Positions 30,416 through 40,400 of a stretch of 43,392 nucleotides of DNA are shown piece after piece. The DNA is from Nemertoderma westbladi (taxonomy: Eukaryota; Xenacoelomorpha; Nemertodermatida; Nemertodermatidae), in the NCBI GenBank assembly GCA_032718475.1, contig JAUCBJ010000749.1:1-43392 (forward strand), written 5' to 3'. Under the pieces are notes generated by a model, which saw nothing but the letters and a program-made list of their open reading frames with translations, did not search any database and had not been told where the DNA came from. The position numbers and the translations under genes were made by a program. Every line of letters starts with the position of its first letter. The first letter of the stretch is position 1.

Positions 30416-30624
30416 CGAATTTTCCTTTGGTATCGAAACAACTGGTTTTCCACCTTCAGTTCTCTTTGTGAAATAGTGAACGCAAGAAAATTCTAGAACC
30501 GCGGCAAACACAAACATTAGGGAGGTTAACACAAACCAATCCATTGCGCAGGGATAGGAAACTCGGGGGAGGTATGATCGAGATTGGTTCCCCAACATGA
30601 TCGCAGTTAGCAACGTCATTATAC
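30416..30624 (-). CDS. Cys-loop ligand-gated ion channel exon: M2 end to M3 (partial gene)
   Basis: Minus-strand exon between acceptor ACTTTTATAG and donor TCG/GTATGA. It encodes IMTLLTAIMLGNQSRSYLPR, VSYPCAMDWF and LMFVFAAVLEFSCVHYFTKR. The distal M2, the S-x-x-LPRVSY-x-x-AMD M2-M3 linker and the FVFAAxLE M3 helix are diagnostic of the pLGIC superfamily. LPRVSY and LEF...VHYF resemble glycine, GABA-A and glutamate-gated chloride channels more than cation channels. These receptors are pentameric membrane channels gated by neurotransmitter. The selectivity-determining PAR at the start of M2 is on the missing upstream exon. It enters in phase 1 after a G, as expected for an intron within M2. 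No frame break is seen, but only two exons are visible, so a gene fragment cannot be excluded. Confidence 0.85.
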
Positions 30625-31276
30625 CTATAAAAGTAAGATAAACTGTATAAACATTACTACATATATTATACAATTTAAAATATACACAATCACTCTTAAT
30701 ATAAACAAACTTTTTTTATAGAAAAAAGTTGCCCACCCCCTTAATTTTTTTCATATTTCAATCAAATGCTACTAAACTTGGAATAAAGATAGTCTGACAA
30801 CTTTTCTTACTGCTGGAATGGCCGGATTTTTTAAATTTAAATTATTTAAATTTTATTTTAATTCAATGGTACAAGACGTAAAAAATGTCTCTTTGCAATA
30901 CTTACCCACCTCCACCGCCCTTACCCACCTCCACCGCCCTTACCCACCTCCACCGCCCTTACCCACCTCCACCGGCCTTATTTTTTACTTTGGAATGTAA
31001 TCTAGATATCAATATAACCGCCTTCGTCTGTAGTTCCGAAACTGAAAACCGTTTTTAATTTCACAAATAACTTCAAAATTCCATGTGTAATATATTGCTA
31101 AATATAAAATTGTTAACGGGCTTGTTGTAGCGAAATAAATAGAAAATTATAAAAGTCAGAGCCAGAGCCTTAAGAAAAAGTTTCAAACTATCACCATACC
31201 AAATTTCGTAGTATTTGATTGAAGTTTGAAAAAATTCGGGAGGGGGTGTGAGGCTCAAAAAGGTTTTTTATATTAA
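30625..31276. other. Likely receptor intron, with 19-bp repeat
   Basis: AT-rich, no exon found. It contains the TTACCCACCTCCACCGCCC array at 30902-30977. The preceding receptor exon (M1 and the M2 start) was not located. Confidence 0.5.
30902..30977 (+). repeat. 19-bp tandem repeat x4
   Basis: TTACCCACCTCCACCGCCC in four copies, the last with CCGGCC in place of CCGCCC. Sharply C-rich in an AT-rich surround. Confidence 0.93.
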
Positions 31277-31334
31277 GTGTTGTTGAACATTTATTCCGGG
31301 CAAAACAACACACTGCTAATGATAGTCTACGTAA
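31277..31334. repeat. Short dispersed repeat, left copy
   Basis: TGTTGTTGAACATTTATTCC, then GGGCAAAACAACACACTGCT and AATGATAGTCTACGTAA. It recurs at 32778-32835 at about 86% identity in the same orientation, and related CCGGACAAAACAACA cores lie near 34355 and, inverted, near 35600. Possibly the end of a MITE-type element. Confidence 0.75.
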
Positions 31335-31359
31335 AAAATGTGTTGTTTTGTCAACAATT

Positions 31360-31371
31360 GCATGTTGTTAA
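31360..31371. repeat. LINE target-site duplication, left
   Basis: GCATGTTGTTAA, repeated exactly at 32774-32785 right after the (TAG)n tail of the LINE between them. A 12-bp duplication is typical of target-primed reverse transcription. Confidence 0.75.
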
Positions 31372-32773
31372 CCAACATGCACCAACATGCGAATGATAGA
31401 CCATTATTGAATGTTTGCAAACGGATGTTAAAAGGGGAAAAGCCACCACCAATTTGGACTAAAGGTCAACTAAAGCCTCTCCCCAAGAAAGGAGACCTCG
31501 GCATACCAACAAACTATCGTGGGATCTTTCTGCTTGTGGTAGCTGCCAAAATATACAATAAAATGATTCTATATAGGATTAGGCCTCACATAGAGAAACT
31601 ACTGCGTAAGAGCCAAAACGGATTTCGACCAAGTAGATCAACAATAGCTCAGATACTTGCACTACGGAGACTGATTGAAGGAATTAAGTCAAAGAATCTC
31701 CCCGAAGTCATGACTTTTGTGGACTTCAAGAAGGCATTAGACTCCATCCATAGAGGTAAAATGCTTGAAATCCTAAGAGCTTATGGAATACCAGAAGTAA
31801 TTGTTGCTGGCATTGGATTGTTATATTGTGACACAGAAGCGCAGGTACTCTCACCAGATGGTGAAACTGAGTTTTTCTCAATCCTGGCTGGCGTACTGCA
31901 AGGTGACACATTAGCACCATTACTATTTGTAATTGTGCTGGATTACGCAATGAGGACGGCCACAAAGGGTGAAGATCTGGGATTCACACTTCAAGAACGC
32001 AGAAGTAGTAGATATCCGGCAACTACAGTCACAGACACCCACTCTGCTACGCTAGCAGATGCACAGCTTCTACTAAATAAACTGGAGAGGGCTGCTAAGG
32101 AGGTTGGATTGCATATAAATGCTACCAAGACCGAATTCATGACCTTTAATGTTGATGGAAACTTGACAACCATTGATAATAATCAACTAAGGAAGGTCGA
32201 TGACTTCCACTACCTTGGATCATGGATAGAGAGTAGCAATAAGGACATAGAAGTTAGGAAAGCAAAGGCTTGGGTAGCTCTATCAAAAATGGATACCATC
32301 TGGAAATCAGATCTCTCCAGGCACCTGAAGACTAAGTTCTTTCGAGCCACAGTGGAAAGTGTATTTTTATACGGGGGTGAGACCTGGACACTGACTAAAT
32401 CACTTGAACAACGAATTGATGGTTGCTACACAAGACTACTAAGGGCAGCCCTAAACATCAGCTGGAGACAACACATGACAAACGCCGAGCTTTATGGTAC
32501 AATACCACCTGTATCAACCACCCTCCGTGAACGCAGATTAAGATTCAGTGGGCACTGCTGGCGAAGTAAAGACGAGGTCATACCAGATCTACTTCTCTGG
32601 CAACCAACTCATGGAAAGCGTAGTCGTGGACGACCTGCCATAACATATATAGATCAACTTGAAAGGGATACTGAACTTGGGAGAAACGAAATTGCGACAA
32701 CTATGGAGAATCGGGAAGCCTGGAAGGATCTCATTTCCACTGTCCGAGTTCGCTCGACCTAGTAGTAGTAGTA
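31372..32773 (+). mobile_element. 5'-truncated non-LTR retrotransposon with RT lacking its catalytic DD
   Basis: An open frame (31338-32762, 474 codons; the element contributes most of it) encodes a reverse transcriptase: LKPLPKKGDLGIPTNYRGI, NGFRPSRSTIAQILALRRLI, motif A FVDFKKALDSI (127-137), motif B GVLQGDTLAPLLF, and C-terminal HYLGSWIESS, LRFSGHCWRS and LLWQPTHGKRSRGRP. Motif C (F/Y-A-D-D) should follow TTVTDT at 234 but the text runs straight to HSATLADAQLLL, so the catalytic aspartates are deleted in frame. The endonuclease is absent through 5' truncation. The element ends in (TAG)n at 32762-32773 and is flanked by a 12-bp target duplication. It is dead although its frame is open. The LINE clade cannot be fixed without a tree. 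Confidence 0.9.
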
Positions 32774-32785
32774 GCATGTTGTTAA
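32774..32785. repeat. LINE target-site duplication, right
   Basis: GCATGTTGTTAA, exact partner of 31360-31371. Confidence 0.75.
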
Positions 32786-32835
32786 ACACTTTTCCCGGAC
32801 AGAACAACACTCTGCTAATGATAGTCTACCTAAGA
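32778..32835. repeat. Short dispersed repeat, right copy
   Basis: TGTTGTTAAACACTTTTCCC, then GGACAGAACAACACTCTGCT and AATGATAGTCTACCTAA. Direct partner of 31277-31334. Confidence 0.75.
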
Positions 32836-34338
32836 AACTAGTACTAGGATCGGCATGCTGCATTGCAGCTGCATTTTTAAGAATGCTGTGCCGGCTTATC
32901 GACAAAATTGCACAACTCCCTATCACCCATGACATTTGCTAGATCATCCGCATCTTCAAGGCCATTGTCCTTTAAGAAAGTCATGGGCTGTCCACCATGC
33001 TTATTCACTCCATGAGGCTGCCAAAGTACAAGATTATGCACTGGCTGGTCCTCACGGCGAAAGCAATGTCCTGCAAAGCGGAGGCGATTTTTTTCTAGTG
33101 TCAAGCTTGGGGGAACCAATGAGACACCTCCAATGTTATATAGTGTCTGGTTGGAGATGTGTGCATTGTACTTGACACAATGAACCCGGCGCAGCATTTT
33201 TGTGAATGTGCCATCCAGAGATTTGGTGTCTTCAGCAGTTAGAGCCCAGCATGGACTCACATAGAGGAGTACTGGAACTACTGCTGCTCTAAATAATCGG
33301 ACCTTAAGTTTCCGATTAATTCTCGGTGACTTCCAAATCCTGGAAAGCCTATTCAAGGCTGCGCATGCCTTTCCCTTACGTATTCGTATTACGTATTCTG
33401 ACTTCCGGATCCATGATCCCAGGTAACAGAAGTCATCCACATGCACAAGCATACCATCTTTTGAGCTTATGCTCATCCGATCAGAGACTTGCTGAGGACT
33501 TTCAAAGTTAACTGTCAAAATTTTGGTCTTTTTGGAGTTAATAAAAAGACCAACACTAGAAGCAGCATGTTCTAATGAGCTGAGGAGCCGTTTGGCTCCC
33601 TCTAGTGATTCTGAGAGTACTCCTAAGTCATAAGCAAAGATCAGTTAGGTACTTGGCAGGATTTCCTCGACTTCTGGAGCCAGTAGGTGGAGTTATCATC
33701 ACCCCATCATCATTATGATGATCTAAGGACATGCGTAGACCATAGTCAACAACAATTATAAACAAGAATGGTGCAAGTGTGTCTCCCTGGAGGACGCCCC
33801 ATAACACTTCAAATGGTTCTGTGTCATCGTCAACAGTAGACACAAATGTTGTCGAACCATCGTTTACTGATCTGATTGCTGCAATAATTTCATCAGGAAT
33901 CCCATATAATGAAAGTATGCTGAACATACGTGAGCGAGATACTGAATCAAAGGCCTTGAAGAAGTCAACAAATATAACAGCCAGATGCCTGTCTTTCTTT
34001 TTTGATAACTCTTCAATTATCCTTCTAAGTGCCAAAATGTGCTCCATGGTCCCACGACCTTTACGGAACCCATTCTGATTTCCACGGAGCAGTCTCTCAA
34101 TGGGATCCCTGATGCGATTTAATAGAATTCTATTGTATAGCTTTGCAGCAATCGAGATCAATGAGATTCCCCGAATAGAACCATAGAGTGTTAGGTTGCC
34201 CTTCTTGGGAACTGGCACCAACTTATTTGTTTTCATTTCTTGTGGGACTCTTGTTGTTCGGTACATGTCTACTATGATGGGATAGATGAGCTTTAAACAC
34301 TCAGGTATTTTGTGATTTTTAAAAGTGTTATTCAAAGT
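32836..34338 (-). mobile_element. Second non-LTR retrotransposon copy, broken at the RT active site
   Basis: Two minus frames together cover an RT of a different subfamily. The first is 34335-33628 (LVPVPKKGNLT, SIRGISLISIAAKLYNRIL, NGFRKGRGTMEHILALRRII, motif A IFVDFFKAFDS, motif B GVLQGDTLAPFLFII). The second is 33518-32877 (FESPQQVSDRMSIS, FCYLGSWIRKS, HCVKYNAHISNQTLYNIGG, LRFAGHCFRREDQPVHNLVL). They are separated by a frameshift exactly at motif C: the first frame ends TDLCL-stop, while the shifted frame reads FAYDLGV, i.e. Tyr in place of the first catalytic Asp. The 3' end at 32836-32850 faces the 3' end of the neighbouring LINE. 5'-truncated, no endonuclease. Confidence 0.9.
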
Positions 34339-34919
34339 GTTATTTTAGTCCTAGGACAAAACAACACCTGTTGTTTTTCCGCTCCTGCCAGCTTGTCAGC
34401 CTGTCTGTAAATATGACCGGCAGGCTCTGGTTACCTCGGCTCTCTGCAGACCGGTTCATTACTGTATTACATCATTAGGTACGGTACTACATTGCTGTGC
34501 CTGCCTGTAGCAGTAGGCCTACTACACCAGTACTACACTACACACATCCTGACAAGTCGTATATAGGCCTACCCATGCAGTCATATCAGCACTCAGCATC
34601 TATCTGTCTTGCAGTCTAGTGTAGTTTGGTTCTCAACGAGTTTCAGTTTATGCCTACATTGTAACGATTACTGGAAGACGGGTTAGTCTATCAGTTTGTC
34701 CGTCAAAATTTAGAAGACAGACAGACAGTCAAACTGTCAGACAGATATATTAGATACTACCAAAATTAAATACATCAGATATGAAATCAGAAATGAAATC
34801 ACCGATCCGGAAAACCCCCATATTGAGAATTTTAGTGACTTGGTATGAAACCATAATAGTGTCCAACATTACTGACCGATTTACAGACTACAGACGTCAG
34901 GTTTGAGCCAGAAGGTTCA

Positions 34920-35345
34920 ACCTTTAAAGCAAATTATCTCGGAATTACATTTCACGATATTTCCATTTTTCAAAATACTACTTCTCCGCCGTTTTTCACC
35001 CAAATTCGACAATTTCTGGCTCGTTTAAAAGGTTTTTGACGATCTTTAAAAATTATCCAGTATTTCTTTGAATTTTTTTTTTTAATATTATTGAAAATTT
35101 TAATTCAATTTATTAATTCTAATTAATTAAATTAGTTAAAAATTAATTAAGTTTTGAAAATCGGCTGGACAATTTTTATAGATCCGAAACGAAGGTGCTG
35201 AGTCCAAAAAAGTTGGATTAAAAAAAAAATTGGATAAATATTACGGGACGTCGTAGTATCTAGGGTGAAATATTACTTTCGCCACTCGCCGCTAGAGGGA
35301 CACAAAACATTTTAAAATTTCCATTATTGTTGCTCTTTGGCCTTC
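34920..35345 (+). repeat. Diverged ~400-bp dispersed repeat, copy 1
   Basis: Shares with 38290-38720, in the same order: CATTTTTCA, a long AATTAATTAA-rich block, CTGAGTCCAAAAAASTTGG, GCCGCTAGRGGGA and TTGRCCTTCC. Both copies are in direct orientation and bracket the main coding exon of the recombinase gene. Confidence 0.65.
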
Positions 35346-35636
35346 CCCAGTTTGATTTGACACCACGCCATACTATAACATCTTGATAACATGTCTATGT
35401 TGCCATGTTGATTTACACTATGCTTTTTGTCTAATCGTTAGAAAAATAAACATTCATATTTGTTTAACCCCAAAAAGACCAAGCCCCATTTTCTATACTG
35501 GACCCCCCAAACTAAACCCTCTTCAGAATCTATTATTGTCGTTTCATTGTAGTAGTTAATCTGAAATTACTACAGCGGTACTAAATTATCTTATCGCGTT
35601 GTGTTGTTTTGTCCGGTAAAAGTGTACAACAACGCA

Positions 35637-35693
35637 ATTATTGACCGGTTGTTTTGTTGTTTTTCCTGTTGTACAAAACAAACGGTCAATAAT
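35637..35693. other. 20-bp hairpin with 17-base loop
   Basis: ATTATTGACCGGTTGTTTTG (35637-35656) and CAAAACAAACGGTCAATAAT (35674-35693) are reverse complements at 19 of 20 positions. It adjoins a copy of the CCGG...ACAACA repeat, so it may be a MITE or foldback remnant. Confidence 0.9.
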
Positions 35694-36023
35694 GTACGTG
35701 ATTGTGTAATTACTTTATCACCCGCCACATTGATGTTACACCGATGGCGAATTATAAAATTACCATTTCTTTTCGTAATCAGTTAAAGGTACCGGTAGTG
35801 TATGGACAGCAACTGCAATGGCTAGACTGCAACATTTTTTCTACCTTTATTATTCTTATGCCAGCTTATTGCTTGATAAGATCCAATTAATGCAAACCAT
35901 TAATTTGTAAGTAAGAGAAGATGCCAATTATATATGCATAGCATTCCATCAACCTTGATTTTAGGGTTCAGTACTTCTCCATGGAAAATGATGGAATGCG
36001 AATGATAGCCAAAGCACTAGTGC

Positions 36024-36120
36024 ATAAAACCAGGCTTCCCGATTGAAGGAGTAGTAACTAATGTTCTATAAAACCAGGCTTCCCGATTGTATGAGTAGTA
36101 ACTAATGTTCTATAAAACCA
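36024..36120 (+). repeat. 44-bp tandem duplication abutting the recombinase ORF
   Basis: ATAAAACCAGGCTTCCCGAT plus TGAAGGAGTAGTAACTAATG and TTCT, twice, then a third partial ATAAAACCA that ends one base before the ATG at 36121. The in-frame stop at 36103-36105 lies inside it. Confidence 0.92.
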
Positions 36121-37483
36121 ATGTGGAGACACCGATGCCCTTGTCCCAGAAACGAAGGGAGCTCAAAGAAATTCATTTATGAAAGCAAACTTCTCAAACC
36201 ATGTTCTATTCTTGGTGGAAGTGAGAAGTTGCATGAGATTATTAGCGTAATGAAGACAGATAACATAACTGCAGCTGTAATGTCTGATAATCTTATTCTA
36301 CAATACGGAAGGAAATTGGCGAATAAATTTGGCCATAATGTCGATCAACACCGATTTGTTCGGGACAAATTGAGGGAGATTGGGCGTCTCTTAATAGGAT
36401 TACGATCATACAATAATTCCCCAGGTGCGGCACTAAGTGAATACATCGACCCAATGAAAATCTCACTTGTTATTAATACAGTGCATTCTTTGGCAGGATT
36501 CAATTCCCATGACCATACATTGAAGGTTCCAACTCTGGCCCTCAAACTAGGACATGCTGTGAAGAAATGTGCGGTAATTGTGAAAGGTAATGCCATAGAA
36601 GTTGGCAACATTCCCGAAATAGAAAATACTGAAAGATTTCTACAAATTTGCGCATTAAGGTGGCCTGAGTTTGTGTCATCTCACGCCCTAAGGACTCTAG
36701 ATGAAAAGAAGCGCAATAAGACGTTAATCTTACCTTCCACTGATAGCGTAGTTACCCTATGCGAATACCTACAGGAGAATATAAAGTACCACTCTGAAAT
36801 GCTAAATCGGGCCATCGATGTAAAGTCAAATTGGGAATGTCTCAACGAACTTGTTTTGGCATATCTTATTGTCTTTAACAGGCGTAGAGAGGGTGAAGTT
36901 TCTCGCATGCATGTCACAGATTTTAACAAACGGCATTGTGGAACCGAATTTCCCGATATTGAGAATCTGAGTCAATTTGAACAAGGACTTTGTAGTCTCT
37001 ATGAAGTGATTGACATCATTGGGAAACGTGGTAGACCTGTACCTGTGTTGCTTAGTAATGAACTGACAGAAGCCATTGAAAGATTAATACTTTACAGAGG
37101 TGAAGCTGGGGTAAATAAGAGCAACCTATTTCTGTTCCCTCGTTCAAATCAAGGAAGTAGTATCCATATACGAGGTTATGACTGCATTAGAAAATATGCA
37201 AAGAAGGCAGAAGTGCAAAATCCAGCTTCCCTGACCTCAACCAACTTACGAAAGCACATCGCAATAAATGTTCAAATGCTTAACCTTTCGGAACGAGAAC
37301 TGGACCTTCTGGCGGATTTCATGGGACACGACATTCGAGTCCATAGACAATTTTACAGACTACCTGATAAAATCCAAAGGGTGACAAAGCTCGCTCAACT
37401 GTTTAAGGTTATGGAGGAGGGCAAGTTAAGGAACTTCGCTGGAGGGAATCTTGATGATCTTCTACATGATCATAGTGATCCAG
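36121..37483 (+). CDS. Recombinase gene exon 1 (catalytic domain)
   Basis: 454 complete codons ending ...HDHSDP plus one base of a split Gly codon. All proposed catalytic residues are in this exon. The N-terminal 240 residues are mostly helical by composition (SEKLHEIISVMKTDN, HRFVRDKLREIGRLL) and would be the DNA-clamping core-binding part. The 5' boundary is uncertain. Confidence 0.85.
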
Positions 37484-40400
37484 GTAAGTAGTACCCTTTG
37501 TTGGTTTTGAATTCAATTAAGGTCATCTCATGACTCACGTTTATTGTTTTGGTTGATATAATCTTCCACTGAACCTGTTCCTTCAATGTTCCTCAATGTT
37601 CCTGTTCCACAATTTGTTTTTAGCATCTTCGATGCAGGTTCGATTATTTATGGCAGTAGTAGTACAGTACCAGTACTCTTATATGGGAGTCCATGCACAG
37701 AGATACCAAATCTCTGGTTGGCACTTTCACAAGAATGTTGCGCCGTGTTTATTGTGTCAAGTATAATGTACACATTTCCAATAAGACTCTGTACAACATT
37801 AGATGTGCTCCATCAATCTCCCCTAGCATGACACTCGAACGAAACCGCCTCCGCTTTTCAGGACATTGCTTTCGCCGTGCAGGACCAGCCAGTGTATAAT
37901 ATTGTACTTTGGCAGTCTCATGGAGTGAATAAGCATGGTGGACAGCTCATGACTTTCATGAAACGCATCTTAAAGGACGCTGGCCTTGAAGATGCGGATG
38001 ATCTAGCAAATGTCATGTGTGATAGGGAGTTGTGGCGGAGTAATTTTGTCAACAAGCCGGCAAAGCATTCTTAATATACATGCAATGCAGCATGCCGATC
38101 GTAGAATTTAGCATAAATTCGAGTATAAATTGTTGTGGAGGCTGTACTGATTAATGTAATATAGAAAATGAGACATTCCTCTATCAAATTTTTTCACATA
38201 AATAATTTCGTAATAATTGATGAGAAGTTAACATTGAAATCTTTAAAATCTTTTATCATTAAAATCATTAAAATCTTTGCCTTTTACCAAATGATTATTA
38301 ATCATAATTAATTATGTCCTCCGTCATTTTTCAACCAATTTTCTTCATTTTTGGCTAATTCGAACGAGCTTTGGAAGCTTTGGAAGTTTTGGAAGTTATC
38401 TTATGGAATTTTAATAAATATTATCATTTTTTGTAAATAGCCAATTTTAATTGAAAATATGATTAATTAAATTAATTAATTAAAATAAAATAGCTAATTA
38501 AAAATTATATAAGATAACTTTTGTAGAGTCCATGACACTGAGTCCAAAAAACTTGGTTTCAAGGAACCAAGATTGAGGGATTAGGGGCAATTTTAGTGAA
38601 TCTTTAATTCCACTACCAGCCGCTAGGGGGAGGCTATAAATTTTCAAATTTTCCTATAGAGGCTATTTGACCTTCCACAAAGTGGTTCGCCATGATAAAA
38701 TAGCAACATTATCATTTACCACTAATTGACATTTTAAAAAAAGGTTCATGGGGGGTACCCCCCACCCCCCCCCCCCCCCCCCCTTAATTTAGCAATGTAA
38801 GAAATTGATTAATCAACACATAGTTAAGTGTTAGCCTACTTTGCACACAAGTAAATACTGTATAAATATTGCAAAATATATAATATATATTATTAAAACA
38901 GAAATAGAATTGAAATAAACATAAATTAAAAATATATATTAATACAAAATAATATTAAATAGAGTATATATTAATACAATATAATATTAAATAGAGTATA
39001 TATTAATACAATATAATATTAAATATATAATATTAATATTAAAATAGTATAGTATAGTATACTACTACTACTACTACTACTACTAGGATCGGCATGCTGC
39101 ACTGCAGCTGCATTTTTAAGAATGCTGTGCCGGCTTGTCAACAAAATTGCACCGCCACAACTCCCTATCACCCATGACATTTGCTAGATCATCCGCATCT
39201 TTAAGGCCAGTGTCCTTTAAGATGCGTCTCAAGAAAGCCATGGGCTGTCCACCATGCTTATTCACTCCATGAGGCTGCCAAAGTACAAGATTATGCACTG
39301 GCTGGTCCTCACGGCGAAAGCAATGTCCTGCAAAGCGGAGGCGATTTTGTCCTAGTGTCTATACTATATAGTATAGTATAGTATAGTATAGTATAGTATA
39401 GTATAGTTAGTATAGTATAGTATAGTATAGTATAGTATAGTATAGTATAGTATAGTATAGTATAGTATAGTATAGTATAGTATAGTATAGTATAGTATAG
39501 TATAGTATAGTATAGTATAGTATAGTATAGTATAGTATAGTATAGTATAGTATAGTATAGTATAGTATAGTATAGTATAGTATAGTATAGTATAGTATAG
39601 TATAGTATAGTATAGTATAGTATAGTATAGTATAGTATAGTATAGTATAGTATAGTATAGTATAGTATAGTATAGTATAGTATAGTATAGTATAGTATAG
39701 TATAGTATAGTATAGTATAGTATAGTATAGTATAGTATAGTATAGTATAGTATAGTATAGTATAGTATAGTATAGTATAGTATAGTATAGTATAGTATAG
39801 TATAGTATAGTATAGTATAGTATAGTATAGTATAGTATAGTATAGTATAGTATAGTATAGTATAGTATAGTATAGTATAGTATAGTATAGTATAGTATAG
39901 TATAGTATAGTATAGTATAGTATAGTATAGTATAGTATAGTATAGTATAGTATAGTATTATTATATTATAATAGTATAGTATATTATTTTCAAATGTTAT
40001 AGTAATTTTTATTATAATAACTAGGTCTACTTCATATTATTAATTACAGGTGATGTGGAAATTGGAACAACAGACTCGGAAGATGAGGAGCCGGCAAAGG
40101 AATCATCACCATTAATCCAAAATCGCAAACCAACTAAATCAACGCCATTCCCATCAAAGAAAGGTAATAAATATTCTTAAAATTCTTAAGAGTAAAAATC
40201 CTTAAGATTCAATAAATTGTAAATGAATCTTTAAATTAATCGCTGCTGAATTAATTAATTAAATAATTTTAATTAATAAACTACATAAAATAGTAAAATA
40301 TGTAGATTAATATTAAAAAAAAATAAAAATAAATTTTGGATACATAACAGACTGTTTACTACAACCCTGTAGTGTCAATATAATAAATCACATGTTCTAA

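Larger units (their letters stand above)
34339..36023. other. Non-coding upstream region of the recombinase gene
   Basis: Holds a CCTAGGACAAAACAACACC repeat remnant near 34355, a CAGA-rich patch near 34720, a diverged ~400-bp repeat (34920-35345, related to 38290-38720), another CCGGTAAAAGTGTACAACAA remnant near 35603 and a hairpin at 35637. No promoter can be assigned. An upstream exon of the recombinase gene is suspected but was not found. Confidence 0.55.
37484..40049 (+). other. Intron 1 of the recombinase gene, repeat-filled
   Basis: 2.57 kb holding a sense LINE fragment, a ~400-bp dispersed repeat, a GGGGGGTACCCCCC palindrome with an adjoining C19 tract, an antisense LINE fragment and a (TATAG)n tract. 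No exon is needed, since the flanking exons agree in phase. Confidence 0.7.

Noticed and set aside
31073-31258. Minus-strand hydrophobic ORF as the M1 exon of the receptor
   Set aside because: No M1 consensus, no M2 start PAR motif and no phase-1 donor in the right place.
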